Positions 63,969 to 64,000 of a stretch of DNA of 64,000 bases are shown piece by piece. A model generated the notes under the pieces. The model saw nothing but the letters and a program-made list of their open reading frames with translations. It had not been told where the DNA came from and ran no database searches. How positions within the stretch are numbered: the first letter of the stretch is position 1; every line of letters starts with the position of its first letter. The translations under genes and the position numbers were made by a program. The stretch is from contig NZ_AZUC01000060.1 of the NCBI RefSeq assembly GCF_000586555.1, forward strand, positions 59,064 through 123,063, written 5' to 3'. The stretch is from Sporosarcina sp. D27 (GTDB lineage: Bacteria; Bacillota; Bacilli; Bacillales_A; Planococcaceae).

Positions 63969-64000
63969 GTGAGAATGAATGTCGGACAACTACAGAGTTC

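Overview
The window looks like a chromosomal segment of a motile, naturally competent, low-to-mid GC Gram-positive bacterium of the Bacillales, most plausibly Planococcaceae (Sporosarcina-like). That assignment is inference from gene content and order. Strong AGGAGG-type ribosome binding sites, frequent TTG/GTG starts, Rho-independent terminators with long T tracts, SigD-type flagellar promoters and a CtsR box all fit. The backbone order matches the Bacillus subtilis degV-comF-flg-hag-fliD-hpf-secA-prfB-cccB-ftsEX-ctpB-minJ-csbA region.

Region by region. (1) 0-8 kb: comFB standing alone, a divergent minor flagellin back to back with its own FliS-like chaperone, an enoyl-CoA hydratase, an EAL-HDOD signalling protein, degV and the comFA-comFC-yvyF operon. 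(2) 8.4-15.2 kb: the late flagellar cluster flgM-flgN-flgK-flgL-yviE-fliW-csrA and the major flagellin hag. The 3' end of hag carries a group I intron core followed by a second copy of the flagellin C-terminus. (3) 15.2-24.8 kb: an accessory insertion between hag and flaG. It holds an AT-rich pair encoding a SLATT-like membrane protein and a reverse transcriptase, three copies of a ~220-bp non-coding repeat, several decayed genes, a C26 peptidase and two tandem chemoreceptors. (4) 24.9-30.5 kb: flaG-fliD-fliS-fliT, a third chemoreceptor, a PilZ protein and the ribosome hibernation factor hpf. (5) 31-46 kb: secA, prfB (with its +1 frameshift), cccB, ftsEX with an M23 hydrolase, a TlpA-like thioredoxin, ctpB, minJ, csbA, azlCD and a VTT-domain protein. 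(6) 46-64 kb: addBA, a DUF418 protein, yisK/yisL, a membrane-anchored amylase-like protein with altered catalytic residues, a second degV, a HAD phosphatase, yitV, yitW and a CtsR-controlled ClpB-type ATPase lacking the N-domain.

Flagellar control is readable from the DNA. FlgM restrains SigD; SigD-type promoters precede hag, flaG, one chemoreceptor and the minor flagellin/FliS pair. FliW-CsrA lies next to a hag leader with a GGA-loop hairpin and a GGA in the Shine-Dalgarno, which fits CsrA translational repression.

Three signals stand out as least explained. The first is the hag intron, whose 5' part encodes a 14-residue mimic of the downstream exon, so spliced and unspliced mRNA would both give 388-residue flagellins. 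The second is the SLATT-RT pair beside a repeated non-coding element, a candidate anti-phage system. The third is a set of four intergenic arrays with different sequences but a shared 20-21-bp period and a shared GCTC/GATC core.
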